A stretch of 36,873 bases of DNA, taken from NCBI GenBank assembly GCA_030591445.1, contig JAUVBB010000008.1, positions 1 through 36,873 on the forward strand, written 5' to 3'. Source of the DNA: Deltaproteobacteria bacterium. GTDB lineage: Bacteria > Myxococcota > B64-G9. Numbering within the stretch: position 1 is the stretch's first letter; the number at the start of each line of letters is the position of its first letter. A model generated the notes under the pieces. The model did no database searches. It was not told the origin of the DNA and was given only the letters and a program-made list of their open reading frames with translations. Below, in pieces: positions 17,215-24,406 of this stretch. Made by a program: the position numbers and the translations under genes.

Positions 17215-18396
17215 TCATTTTACCTGCTTGCCCTTCTGCCAAGTTCCGGTCACTTTTACCCCGTCCGGTAGAATATAAGTCCCTTTTCCGTGAGGTAAAC
17301 CGTCTTTAAATTGTCCCCGATATTGATTGCCATCGGGCAGAGTCAGCGTGCCCCGTCCGTTTTTCTGGTTGCCTTTCCAGCTGCCTTTATATTTTTCTCC
17401 GCTGGTCGAGCTGAGCTCACCCTCGCCATTGCGCTGGTCTGCTTTCCATTGCCCCTTATAAGTCCAACCATCGGGCCACGCCATAACGCCAAAACCTTCG
17501 CGTTGGTCGTCTTGCCAGCGACAAGTGCATTGTTTGCCATCGGGCCAGGTAAAAACCCCTTTGCCGTGCTTGCGGTCCGCCCGCCAAGCTCCTTGATACT
17601 TGCGCTGATCCGGCCAGGTCATGCTGCCTTGACCTTGCTGTTTGCCGGCCAGGAATGCGCCCTGGTAGCGACGCCCGTCGGCCCAGGTCATTTCCGCCTG
17701 GCCGCTACGCTTGCCGGCCCGAAAGCTGCCGGTATACACGGTGCCGCCGGGCCAAGTCTTGGTCCCTTGCCCGTCAGGTTTGCCCGCGCGCCAACTGCCC
17801 TGGTAGCGGCGACCGTCCGGCCAGGTGTAGACCCCCTGGCCGTTGCGCTGATCGTTTTTCCACTCACCTTCGTATTTGCGGCCATCAGCCAGGAGGTAAA
17901 TCCCCTTCCCGTTCATCTTGCCGGCCACGAAATCCCCTTCATAACTGCGGCCATTCGGCCAGGTCATCTTGCCCCGGCCCTGCATCTTGTCGTCTTGCCA
18001 GGATCCTTGATAGGTTCTGCCCTTGGCGCCCTGGTGGTGACCCGGACCATTTCGCTGGTTATTTAGCCACTCACCCACATATTGCGATCCATCGGGGCTT
18101 TGGTAAGTACCGTGGCCGTGAAACTTGCCCTTTTCCAGATCGCCTTCATATTGCGACCCGTCGGGCCAAGTATAGGTCCCTTGGCCATGCATCACCCCCA
18201 GACGGAAGTTACCGTGGTACATATGCCCCTTATTGCTTAGCGCTTTGCCCCGGCCATGGGCCAGCCCGTCTTCGCAACTGCCTTCGCGCAAGGTCCAGCT
18301 CAAACCCTTGCCGGCCAGAATCCGGCAGTCACCAGCCGACGCCAAAGCGGCCGTACCTAGCCACACTGACAAACACAGCCCAAGCAACCATCTCAT
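17215..18396 (-). CDS. Exported MORN-repeat protein
   Basis: This 393-residue protein starts with a cleavable-type signal peptide (hydrophobic to about 18, ALASAG), then a short Cys-containing head, then about fifteen MORN repeats of roughly 23 residues (consensus YxGxWxxGxxxGxGxxTWPDGxx), ending at the C terminus. One repeat is deviant, with CTCRW in place of YxGxW. MORN repeats form an elongated beta structure and usually mediate lipid or protein binding; no catalytic domain is attached. The ATG at 18396 has GGAGGG 9 nt upstream, and the start ten codons earlier would put polar residues ahead of the signal. It stands alone, divergent from the FHA gene. Confidence 0.88.
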   Translation of the reverse strand: MRWLLGLCLSVWLGTAALASAGDCRILAGKGLSWTLREGSCEDGLAHGRGKALSNKGHMYHGNFRLGVMHGQGTYTWPDGSQYEGDLEKGKFHGHGTYQSPDGSQYVGEWLNNQRNGPGHHQGAKGRTYQGSWQDDKMQGRGKMTWPNGRSYEGDFVAGKMNGKGIYLLADGRKYEGEWKNDQRNGQGVYTWPDGRRYQGSWRAGKPDGQGTKTWPGGTVYTGSFRAGKRSGQAEMTWADGRRYQGAFLAGKQQGQGSMTWPDQRKYQGAWRADRKHGKGVFTWPDGKQCTCRWQDDQREGFGVMAWPDGWTYKGQWKADQRNGEGELSSTSGEKYKGSWKGNQKNGRGTLTLPDGNQYRGQFKDGLPHGKGTYILPDGVKVTGTWQKGKQVK

Positions 18397-18432
18397 TCCG
18401 ATCAACCCTCCAGCCTCGCGTTGCATCCGACC

Positions 18433-18460
18433 AGTGTAGGATCGAGCGCTGATATGTCAA
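18433..18460 (-). promoter_or_regulatory. Sigma-70-type promoter of the MORN gene
   Basis: On the minus strand TTGACA (18455-18460) and TACACT (18433-18438) are separated by 16 nt, about 37 nt before the MORN start codon. The -35 box is perfect and the -10 box matches four of six positions. Confidence 0.5.
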
Positions 18461-18547
18461 GAAAGCAGAGGCAAAAACGAAATTGTCGCCGGATTGGCTT
18501 ATATGATATGCAAGAAGATCAGTAAAAAACAGCAGGAGAATCTGACC

Positions 18548-19081
18548 ATGATAGAACCCACGGTACAGGACTTCATTCGCGCCTGCACCGAGCTTAGCCT
18601 GGATGCCTTTCGCAAACAGGTACCCGCTCCGGTACTGGTGGCCAAAACCCGACGTAGCGACCAGACCTTTCAGCTAGCGCCCACGCACATGAATTTCTCC
18701 GAAAAAAAGGGCAGCGCCGGGCAGTCCTTGCGCCGCATCCAGCATCAAATGCCGGTGTTAGAACTCAGCCAATTGGTAACGGCAGAACAAGCCCAGTTAA
18801 AGATAGGACGATCCGAAGACAACGACATCGTGATCCATGACGAGACCGTCTCCCAAGAGCATGCACTATTTTATATCGACCCACGGGGAGACCTGATCAT
18901 GCTCCAGGATCTTGAATCTACCAACGGCACCACCATCAACGGCAACTTGCTGGTTCCCGGCCGGGCGGTGGAACTGCGCGACACGGATGTGATCTATTTC
19001 GGCGACACCGGCTATGTCTATTTCAGCCCGGACGGTTTTTACCAACAACTGAAAAAAATGAGCGCTCTGGTTAGCGACTGA
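18548..19081 (+). CDS. FHA-domain protein
   Basis: This 177-residue cytoplasmic protein has a C-terminal FHA domain at about 84-150. The phosphothreonine-binding signature is intact: GRSEDN at 87-92, S102xxH105 and STNGT at 124-128. The first 75 residues are not recognised. FHA domains bind phosphothreonine peptides, so the Ser/Thr kinase in this window or others could be a partner (inference). GGAG precedes the ATG at 18548 by 9 nt; an earlier in-frame ATG at 18494 has poor context. The CsgG-like gene begins 15 bp after its stop codon, so the two form an operon. Confidence 0.85.
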   Translation: MIEPTVQDFIRACTELSLDAFRKQVPAPVLVAKTRRSDQTFQLAPTHMNFSEKKGSAGQSLRRIQHQMPVLELSQLVTAEQAQLKIGRSEDNDIVIHDETVSQEHALFYIDPRGDLIMLQDLESTNGTTINGNLLVPGRAVELRDTDVIYFGDTGYVYFSPDGFYQQLKKMSALVSD

Positions 19082-19096
19082 GGCAGGAGGATCCCC

Positions 19097-20350
19097 ATGA
19101 CCTACTCACGATCAATGAACGCGTACCTCACTCGGCTACTGGCTCTGGTGGTACTGATAGCTACCTTGCCGGCCGGCGCCGCGCAGATGGTCGCCCTAGA
19201 CATGAAGGCCACGGGCAGTGTGAAACCCGCCCTGGCCGAGAGCCTTACCCCGGTATTGATTGCCGAACTGTCACGTCGCCAGGGCATCAGCGTGGTCTCG
19301 CAAGCCGATGTTCGCGCCCTGCTGGAACACGAAGCCCGGCGTCAAAGCCTGGGTTGCGATGATGAAAAATGCATGGCCGAAATAGCCGGCAGCCTGGGCG
19401 CCGAGCTGCTCTTGTCCTCGTTCCTGGGCCAAGTAGGCAAGAAGTGGGTGGTCACCCTTAACCTGATTCGCGTCGATCAGGCCAAGGTCATCCGCCGCGT
19501 CCAAGCCGATGTGCTAGGCGGCGAAGAGACCATTGCCGAGGCCGTGCAAAACGCGGTGCACAATCTTTTCCGCGACGGCCTGCCCGACGAGGTCATGGGC
19601 CCAGCTTCCTTATCACGACTGGGTTTCAAAGCGGCCCTGCTTGGCTTTGGCCGGGTGGTGCTCGACCCGGCGCAGAAAGCCAAGAACCACCGGCGTCGGA
19701 TCGTCCTGGACCTGATTCACACCGAACTAGACTACGACGTGGCACCCAAATTCGATGCCCTCGACATCACTTCGCGCCGGGCCATGGCCAGCATCAACAA
19801 AGTGGCCATGGTCTCGACCGACCTCAATGATCTGAATCATTTCTTGATCGCTCGAGCCCAGTGGGTGGCCCTGCGCCAAGACATGGAGCGAGTCAAAGAA
19901 ATCCGCCAACGCGCCCGCGAGCGCGGCGTAACCCCGTCGGGGCGTCCCTTGCGCTATGAAGATCCCGAACCCCCCGAATGGCCCGCAACAGAAGAAATCG
20001 AGGCCCTGTTCAAGGACCTGGCACCCGCACAAGCAGTGGTACGCAAAGCTCTGGCCGCTTACAAAAAACGAGACCAGAAAAAATTTGCCTCTTTCTGGAT
20101 TAAGGACAAACAGCAGAAGGCCGGCCGTTTCATGGCCGACCAGACCGATCGCGACCGACGCTATCACTTCACTCACGATCTAATCGCCAACCACGCCCTG
20201 ACCCCCGAGATGCTTAAGCGATGTTTCACCCAACAAAAAGAAGGTGATCTGGTCGTATATCTAGTCCAATTCCGCGACGGTGAACCCTATTCCAGCAAGC
20301 GGGTCTTTTTGACCCAGCAAGCCAAGCAATGGAAAATCCGCAGCTGGTAA
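19097..20350 (+). CDS. Exported protein with CsgG/LpoB-like N-terminal domain
   Basis: This 417-residue protein has a signal peptide (hydrophobic about 10-27, PAGAA). Residues about 30-170 resemble the TolB/CsgG/LpoB-type alpha-beta domain found in many deltaproteobacterial exported proteins: ALLEHEARRQSLGCDDEKC followed by AEIAGSLGAELLLSS, with the Cys pair usual for the group. The middle is helical. The last about 100 residues (KKFASFWIKDKQQK... to the end) resemble an NTF2/SnoaL-like accessory fold, judged by pattern only. AGGAGG lies 6 nt before the ATG. It follows the FHA gene in an operon and may sense or act in the envelope; the function is unknown. Confidence 0.75.
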   Translation: MTYSRSMNAYLTRLLALVVLIATLPAGAAQMVALDMKATGSVKPALAESLTPVLIAELSRRQGISVVSQADVRALLEHEARRQSLGCDDEKCMAEIAGSLGAELLLSSFLGQVGKKWVVTLNLIRVDQAKVIRRVQADVLGGEETIAEAVQNAVHNLFRDGLPDEVMGPASLSRLGFKAALLGFGRVVLDPAQKAKNHRRRIVLDLIHTELDYDVAPKFDALDITSRRAMASINKVAMVSTDLNDLNHFLIARAQWVALRQDMERVKEIRQRARERGVTPSGRPLRYEDPEPPEWPATEEIEALFKDLAPAQAVVRKALAAYKKRDQKKFASFWIKDKQQKAGRFMADQTDRDRRYHFTHDLIANHALTPEMLKRCFTQQKEGDLVVYLVQFRDGEPYSSKRVFLTQQAKQWKIRSW

Positions 20351-20363
20351 TTGAACAAACAAA

Positions 20364-20404
20364 GTCATCCCCGAAATGTTTCTGTCGGGGACCCAGGGAA
20401 TGAC
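20364..20404. repeat. REP-like repeat, single unit
   Basis: A 41-bp unit bounded by GTCAT and ATGAC with an inner CCCCGA/TCGGGG stem. It matches the arm at 16075-16107 at 30 of 33 positions. It ends 5 bp before the start codon of the next lipoprotein gene and so forms the end of its 5' leader. Confidence 0.75.
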
Positions 20405-20409
20405 GAAAC

Positions 20410-22578
20410 ATGCGAATATTGGTTCCATTTGCTTGTCTGTTGACAATGTTCTTTGCGATCGCCTGTTCGGGCGCCGTCTCCGGTACGGCAGACTCTGGGC
20501 CCAGCGATGATGGCCAGAACGAAGAGGACGGCCAAAACGAAGAAGACGGCAGCGACGGCGAAGGCGACCTGGCTGCCGATGATGACAAACCCATCGCCGA
20601 AGTGATTACGGTAGTCAGCCTCAACGAACAAAGCGGCAAAAACTGGCAAGACCTACCCGTCAGCTTCGCCCAGGTCTTTGCCCCGGGCGCGGTTTCCGCC
20701 ACCAAGCACTTGGCGGCACGCTTGGAAGACGGCACGCCCGTGGCCCTCCAAACCGACCCCAAGGCCCGTCACCCAGACGGCTCTTTACGCCACGCGATTT
20801 TTTCCCTGCGCCTGCCCACCCTTGCCGCCAATGCCAGCCGCGGCGTCGAGCTGCTGCTCACAGATCAGGCCTTGGCCGGCACTGCCGTGACCACAGACGC
20901 ACTTATCAACGACGACTTCGAAGCCACGGTAACGATCCTTCTGGACGGCGTCAGCTACCAAGCCTCGGCACGCGCTGCCCTGGCCCAGGCAAGTAACTGG
21001 CTAAACGGCCCAATTGCCTCAGAGTGGTTGCTACGAGTTCCCTTTAAGTCGGACACAGAAAGCCACCCGCATCTGACCGCCGGATTCGCCATTCGCAGCT
21101 ATGCCGATCCCAAGCAAACCCGGGTGGACATAGTCGTGGAAAACGGCTGGGCCTTTGCCGCCGAGCCCCAAAACTTCAGCTACGATGCCGCCATCACCAT
21201 CGACGGCGTCGAAGTCTATACCCAAAGCAAGATCACCCACTACCACCAAGCCCGCTGGCGCAAGACCCTATGGCGCGGCAGCGCCCCCGTGGTCCACGTG
21301 GCCGTCAACGCCAAAGACTGGGTCGCCTCAGGCGCCCTGCCCAGCTATGATTTGTCCTTAAACATCGACAAGGCCGCCCTGCAATCCAATGTCGATGCCC
21401 TCAACGCCGCCAACACCGGCCCCCTGGGCATCGCCCTGCTCACCGAATACATGCCCGGCACCGGCGCCCATCCCGACATCGGCCCCTTGACCCGCTGGGC
21501 AGCCATGGATTTCATCAGCCAAGATCCCCGCGCCCGCGCAGTCACCCTGGCCACCGGCAACGCCGCCGCCAGTTGGAGCATCCATTACCGCGATCAAAAC
21601 ACCGATCTGCCCGTGCTCATTACCGACTATCCCTACATGACCATCCTGGGCAATCCCGGCGACACCGTAAACCCCGCCACCGGCCAATCCGAAGCCTTCC
21701 CCGCCTGCGGCGGAGACTGCAGTACGCCGTACAAGCATGACACCGCCCATCAGCCCAGTCTGGCCTACCTGCCCTACCTGTATACCGGCGACCATTTCTA
21801 CCTCGAAGAGCTGCAATTCTGGTCGGCCTACAACCTGCTTCAGTCCAACCCCCACTATCGCAATTTCAGCGAAGGCCTGTTCAAAAACCAGCAGACCCGC
21901 GGCCAAGCCTGGACTTTACGCACCCTGGGCTATACCGCCTACATCACCCCTGATGACCACCCCCTGAAGTCTTTCTTCCTAGATCGCCTGCACGACAACC
22001 TGGCCTGGTACAACGCAAACTACCCCCAAAACGCCCAAGCCAATGCCCTGGGCATCCTGACCCAAAGCTACGTAGATTTCCCAGCCATGGCCGGCTGGAT
22101 GGACGACTTCTTCACCTGGACCGTCGGCCAATTGCTGGCCATGGGTTTCACAGAAGCCCGCCCCATTTTCGAGTACAAAGCCCGTTTCCCCGTCGGCCGC
22201 ATGGTTGGCGATTTCTGCTGGATCCTGGCCACCCCCTACCATCTAGTCACCGGCAGCAGCACCGACGCCACCGATATTTTCCCCAATTTCTTAGACATGT
22301 ACCACGCCAACGCCAGTGAAGACTGCAGTGGCACCCCACTCTACGATCTTACATGCAACAGCCAAGCCATGGCCGACTGCCTAGGCCGCAAACGAGGCGA
22401 CATGGGCGGCTACTCCCAAAGCCCCACCGGCTACCCCGCAAATTTCCAACCCGCCCTGGCCATCAGCGCCGAACTAGACGCCGCAGACGCCGATGCCGCC
22501 TGGACCACTTTTATCAGCCGCGACATTCAACCCGATTACAGCGCCTCACCCCAATTCGCCATCATCCCCAGGAATTAA
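20410..22578 (+). CDS. Large lipoprotein with RIFT-barrel (PcRGLX/YetA-like) N-terminal region
   Basis: This 722-residue protein has a lipoprotein signal with Cys19, then an acidic low-complexity linker (about 25-60, repeats of GQNEEDG) that would hold the body off the membrane. The part from about 75 (PVSFAQVFAPGAV, PKARHPDGSLRHAIFS) matches the RIFT barrel found in exo-rhamnogalacturonan-lyase-like proteins (PcRGLX/YetA). The C-terminal half, rich in aromatics (LPYLYTGDHFYLEELQFWSAYN, PFWxxFY-like segments), looks like an alpha/alpha-toroid as in polysaccharide lyases. A polysaccharide-degrading or -binding role is likely but unproven. The nearest Shine-Dalgarno-like bases (AGGGA) lie inside the adjoining repeat. 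Confidence 0.72.
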   Translation: MRILVPFACLLTMFFAIACSGAVSGTADSGPSDDGQNEEDGQNEEDGSDGEGDLAADDDKPIAEVITVVSLNEQSGKNWQDLPVSFAQVFAPGAVSATKHLAARLEDGTPVALQTDPKARHPDGSLRHAIFSLRLPTLAANASRGVELLLTDQALAGTAVTTDALINDDFEATVTILLDGVSYQASARAALAQASNWLNGPIASEWLLRVPFKSDTESHPHLTAGFAIRSYADPKQTRVDIVVENGWAFAAEPQNFSYDAAITIDGVEVYTQSKITHYHQARWRKTLWRGSAPVVHVAVNAKDWVASGALPSYDLSLNIDKAALQSNVDALNAANTGPLGIALLTEYMPGTGAHPDIGPLTRWAAMDFISQDPRARAVTLATGNAAASWSIHYRDQNTDLPVLITDYPYMTILGNPGDTVNPATGQSEAFPACGGDCSTPYKHDTAHQPSLAYLPYLYTGDHFYLEELQFWSAYNLLQSNPHYRNFSEGLFKNQQTRGQAWTLRTLGYTAYITPDDHPLKSFFLDRLHDNLAWYNANYPQNAQANALGILTQSYVDFPAMAGWMDDFFTWTVGQLLAMGFTEARPIFEYKARFPVGRMVGDFCWILATPYHLVTGSSTDATDIFPNFLDMYHANASEDCSGTPLYDLTCNSQAMADCLGRKRGDMGGYSQSPTGYPANFQPALAISAELDAADADAAWTTFISRDIQPDYSASPQFAIIPRN

Positions 22579-22643
22579 TCATAGGCAAGCCACCCCAGAT
22601 CTGATACCAGTCAGAGCACACAAGTAAAAAAGAAGGGGTTGGC

Positions 22644-23555
22644 ATGGACTGGAACGATAAACTGGTCATTTCCCAGAGCATCGTCATTCGCCCCAACGGC
22701 GAAGACGTGTTCGAGATCAAAAACCTGGCCGACACGGTCAACAGCACCGACGTAGACTCAAACGCCTTCAAAGTGCTGCTATTTTTCGCCACCCCCCACA
22801 GCCTCCGCGAAGCCTTCGACCGCTTTGACGGCGAACTAGAAATCACCGAAGAAGAATTCGGCAGCGCCATGGACGAAATCATCAGCAACGAAGTCCTCAT
22901 TCCCGCCGACCGCGACCAAGACGAACCAGAAGACACGCCCGCCGGCCCCGAAGACGAGACTGGCCGCATGCTAACCGACCTAGTCGACCGCGCCGCCGAC
23001 CTCAAAACCGAGCAGGAGATCCATACTCTAGTAGAACAAGGCCAACTAGAAATCGGCCGCCGCTCCTACGGCTGGCATTGGTGCAAGTACTACCTCCACG
23101 GCATCAATCCCTCCCGCATCGAAATCGGCAATTTCTGCTCCCTAGGCAAAGACACCGCCTTCGTCGCCGGCGATGATCACCCCGACGACTGGGTCTCCAC
23201 CTACTTCTCCTCCCGTCCCGAGCTCGGCCCCAACGAAAACGAGGTCCCCGCCCGCGACATCATCATCGGCTCCGACGTCCGCATCGCCACCCAAGCCATG
23301 ATCCTAGGCGGCGTCCAAATCGGCCACGGCGCCATCATCACCGCCCGCTCCCTGGTCACCGAAGACGTCCCCCCCTACGCCATAGTAAGCGGCAACCCCG
23401 CCCAACACATCCGCTACCGTTTCTCCCCCGAAATCATCGAACAACTCCTCCAAATCCAATGGTGGAACTGGCCCTTCTCCCAACTCCAACAAGCCCTCCC
23501 CCTCTTAAATGGCCCCGACATAAAAGAATTCCTAAAAACCTACGCTACTACCTAA
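22644..23555 (+). CDS. CatB-type hexapeptide acyltransferase with extra N-terminal domain
   Basis: This 303-residue protein is in two parts. Residues about 130-300 are a left-handed beta-helix acyltransferase of the CatB/xenobiotic acyltransferase type: IEIGNFCSLG, GDDH with the probable catalytic His179, repeats such as IIIGSDVRIATQAMIL, then SGNPAQHIRYRFSPE and WWNWPF. It should transfer an acyl group from acyl-CoA. Residues about 5-92 form a small separate domain (FFATPHSLREAFDRF, then EEEFGSAMDEIISNEVLI) whose pattern resembles the PqqD/RRE-type winged helix that binds RiPP leader peptides; this is a resemblance only. An acidic linker joins the parts. AAGGGG precedes the ATG. The sigma-54-driven micro-peptide gene lies just downstream. 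Confidence 0.8.
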   Translation: MDWNDKLVISQSIVIRPNGEDVFEIKNLADTVNSTDVDSNAFKVLLFFATPHSLREAFDRFDGELEITEEEFGSAMDEIISNEVLIPADRDQDEPEDTPAGPEDETGRMLTDLVDRAADLKTEQEIHTLVEQGQLEIGRRSYGWHWCKYYLHGINPSRIEIGNFCSLGKDTAFVAGDDHPDDWVSTYFSSRPELGPNENEVPARDIIIGSDVRIATQAMILGGVQIGHGAIITARSLVTEDVPPYAIVSGNPAQHIRYRFSPEIIEQLLQIQWWNWPFSQLQQALPLLNGPDIKEFLKTYATT

Positions 23556-23770
23556 TCCTACAAACACCCCCAATACACCCTGTATAAATAAAGAAAACAT
23601 GTTGCCCTAAACGCAACTATAAAATTCTCTTGTCATTACAACACAATACAAGACTCAAGCCTATTATCCCCTAAAATCTGTAACCCCAGAACTACAAAAC
23701 CAACAATACTCCTCCCAGGAAAATCAAGATAACAAGTTGAAATAACACAATTTCCTGAGTCAACCAAACC

Positions 23771-23787
23771 TTGGCACACCCATTGCA
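23771..23787 (+). promoter_or_regulatory. Sigma-54 (-24/-12) promoter
   Basis: TTGGCAC (23771-23777) and TTGCA (23783-23787) give the invariant GG and GC separated by exactly 10 nt, near the consensus YTGGCACGN4TTGCW. Transcription should start near 23798, about 42 nt before the micro-peptide start codon. Sigma-54 promoters need an enhancer-binding ATPase; I could not identify its binding site in the AT-rich 23556-23770 stretch, which holds no gene. Confidence 0.8.
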
Positions 23788-23839
23788 GTACTACTCGACC
23801 AGAACATACACGAATAACATTCCAATGGGAGGAATTGAA

Positions 23840-23911
23840 ATGAAAGTCAAGACCGAAATCAAAGCTGGTGCAGTAAGAAGCCGTGCAGAAGCTGTCCAAG
23901 TAAGCCGCTGA
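23840..23911 (+). CDS. Sigma-54-controlled 23-residue peptide
   Basis: This micro-ORF begins MKVKTEIKAGAVRS and ends EAVQVSR, giving 23 residues with a net positive charge and no Cys. GGGAGGA lies 6 nt before the ATG, a strong Shine-Dalgarno. An in-frame ATG 15 nt upstream overlaps that site and is not the start. The gene is the first ORF after a strong sigma-54 promoter, and the transcript should end at the terminator at 24081-24109. The MKVKTxIKAG opening resembles small unnamed ORFs I recall near peptide-natural-product genes, but I cannot confirm homology. An AG at positions 9-10 could mimic a double-glycine-type C39 cleavage site (inference). It could be a RiPP precursor, signal peptide or leader of a regulatory RNA. 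Confidence 0.6.
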   Translation: MKVKTEIKAGAVRSRAEAVQVSR

Positions 23912-23967
23912 TATCTATATTATTTATTCGATTAGATAAAATGAATGATGGCAGTATGAAGATGGCT

Positions 23968-24015
23968 GATGTGATGTAGATGATGATGATTGATGTAATG
24001 TAGATGAATGATGAA
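23968..24015 (+). repeat. Imperfect ATG-rich direct repeat in the peptide transcript
   Basis: Two adjacent 24-nt units share GATGTRATGTAGATGA and then drift. They lie between the peptide stop codon and the terminator, in a 169-nt stretch with no convincing gene (only ORFs of 13 codons or fewer). Confidence 0.45.
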
Positions 24016-24080
24016 ATGTGGTTGGGAAGTTTATGAAATCCTGGGCGGTTCTTGATTTGCTCCGGGTTCGATAGATGAAG

Positions 24081-24109
24081 CGGGTAACTTTCGGGTTACC
24101 CGTTTTTTT
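24081..24109 (+). terminator. Rho-independent terminator of the peptide transcript
   Basis: CGGGTAAC (24081-24088) pairs with GTTACCCG (24095-24102) across a 6-nt loop and is followed by seven T. With the sigma-54 promoter it defines a transcript of about 310 nt. Confidence 0.88.
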
Positions 24110-24406
24110 GTTTCCAAAATACCAGCCAATATTATTCCTTCATACCGGGCCCATGCGCCGATAGCTTTGGTTGCCTAGCTCGATGATCCTCAAGCAGGCG
24201 GCTTGCCTCCCTTTGGTCATAGTGGCATTCTGGTCTTTGCGGCAGGTAATATGGAATACTCCTCTCTGGTGAATCTTGCTATCTTACTGTTATATATAAA
24301 GTTATACAAAACACGTTATTTTTTGCGGCGTTTGCGACTGTCGAGAAAAATCCTGAGGGGGTGTCTTTGTGAGGGATCAGGCCACCGTCCTCGGTGTCGC
24401 CCGCTG
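24110..24406. other. Intergenic stretch without recognisable features
   Basis: This lies between the peptide terminator and the end of the 1901-residue lipoprotein gene. An 80-codon plus-strand ORF (24203-24445) runs into that gene antisense and has no Shine-Dalgarno or recognisable product. I see no clear terminator for the minus-strand gene here. Confidence 0.5.

Noticed and set aside
17311-18452. Long plus-strand ORFs of 251 and 265 codons opposite the MORN gene
   Set aside because: They are antisense shadows created by the periodic MORN-repeat DNA; no start signals, and the translations are repetitive low-complexity sequence.
20410-20600. Tandem acidic repeats near the start of the RIFT-barrel lipoprotein as a separate element
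   Set aside because: They encode a short low-complexity linker (GQNEEDG) usual after a lipobox; nothing indicates a mobile or regulatory repeat.
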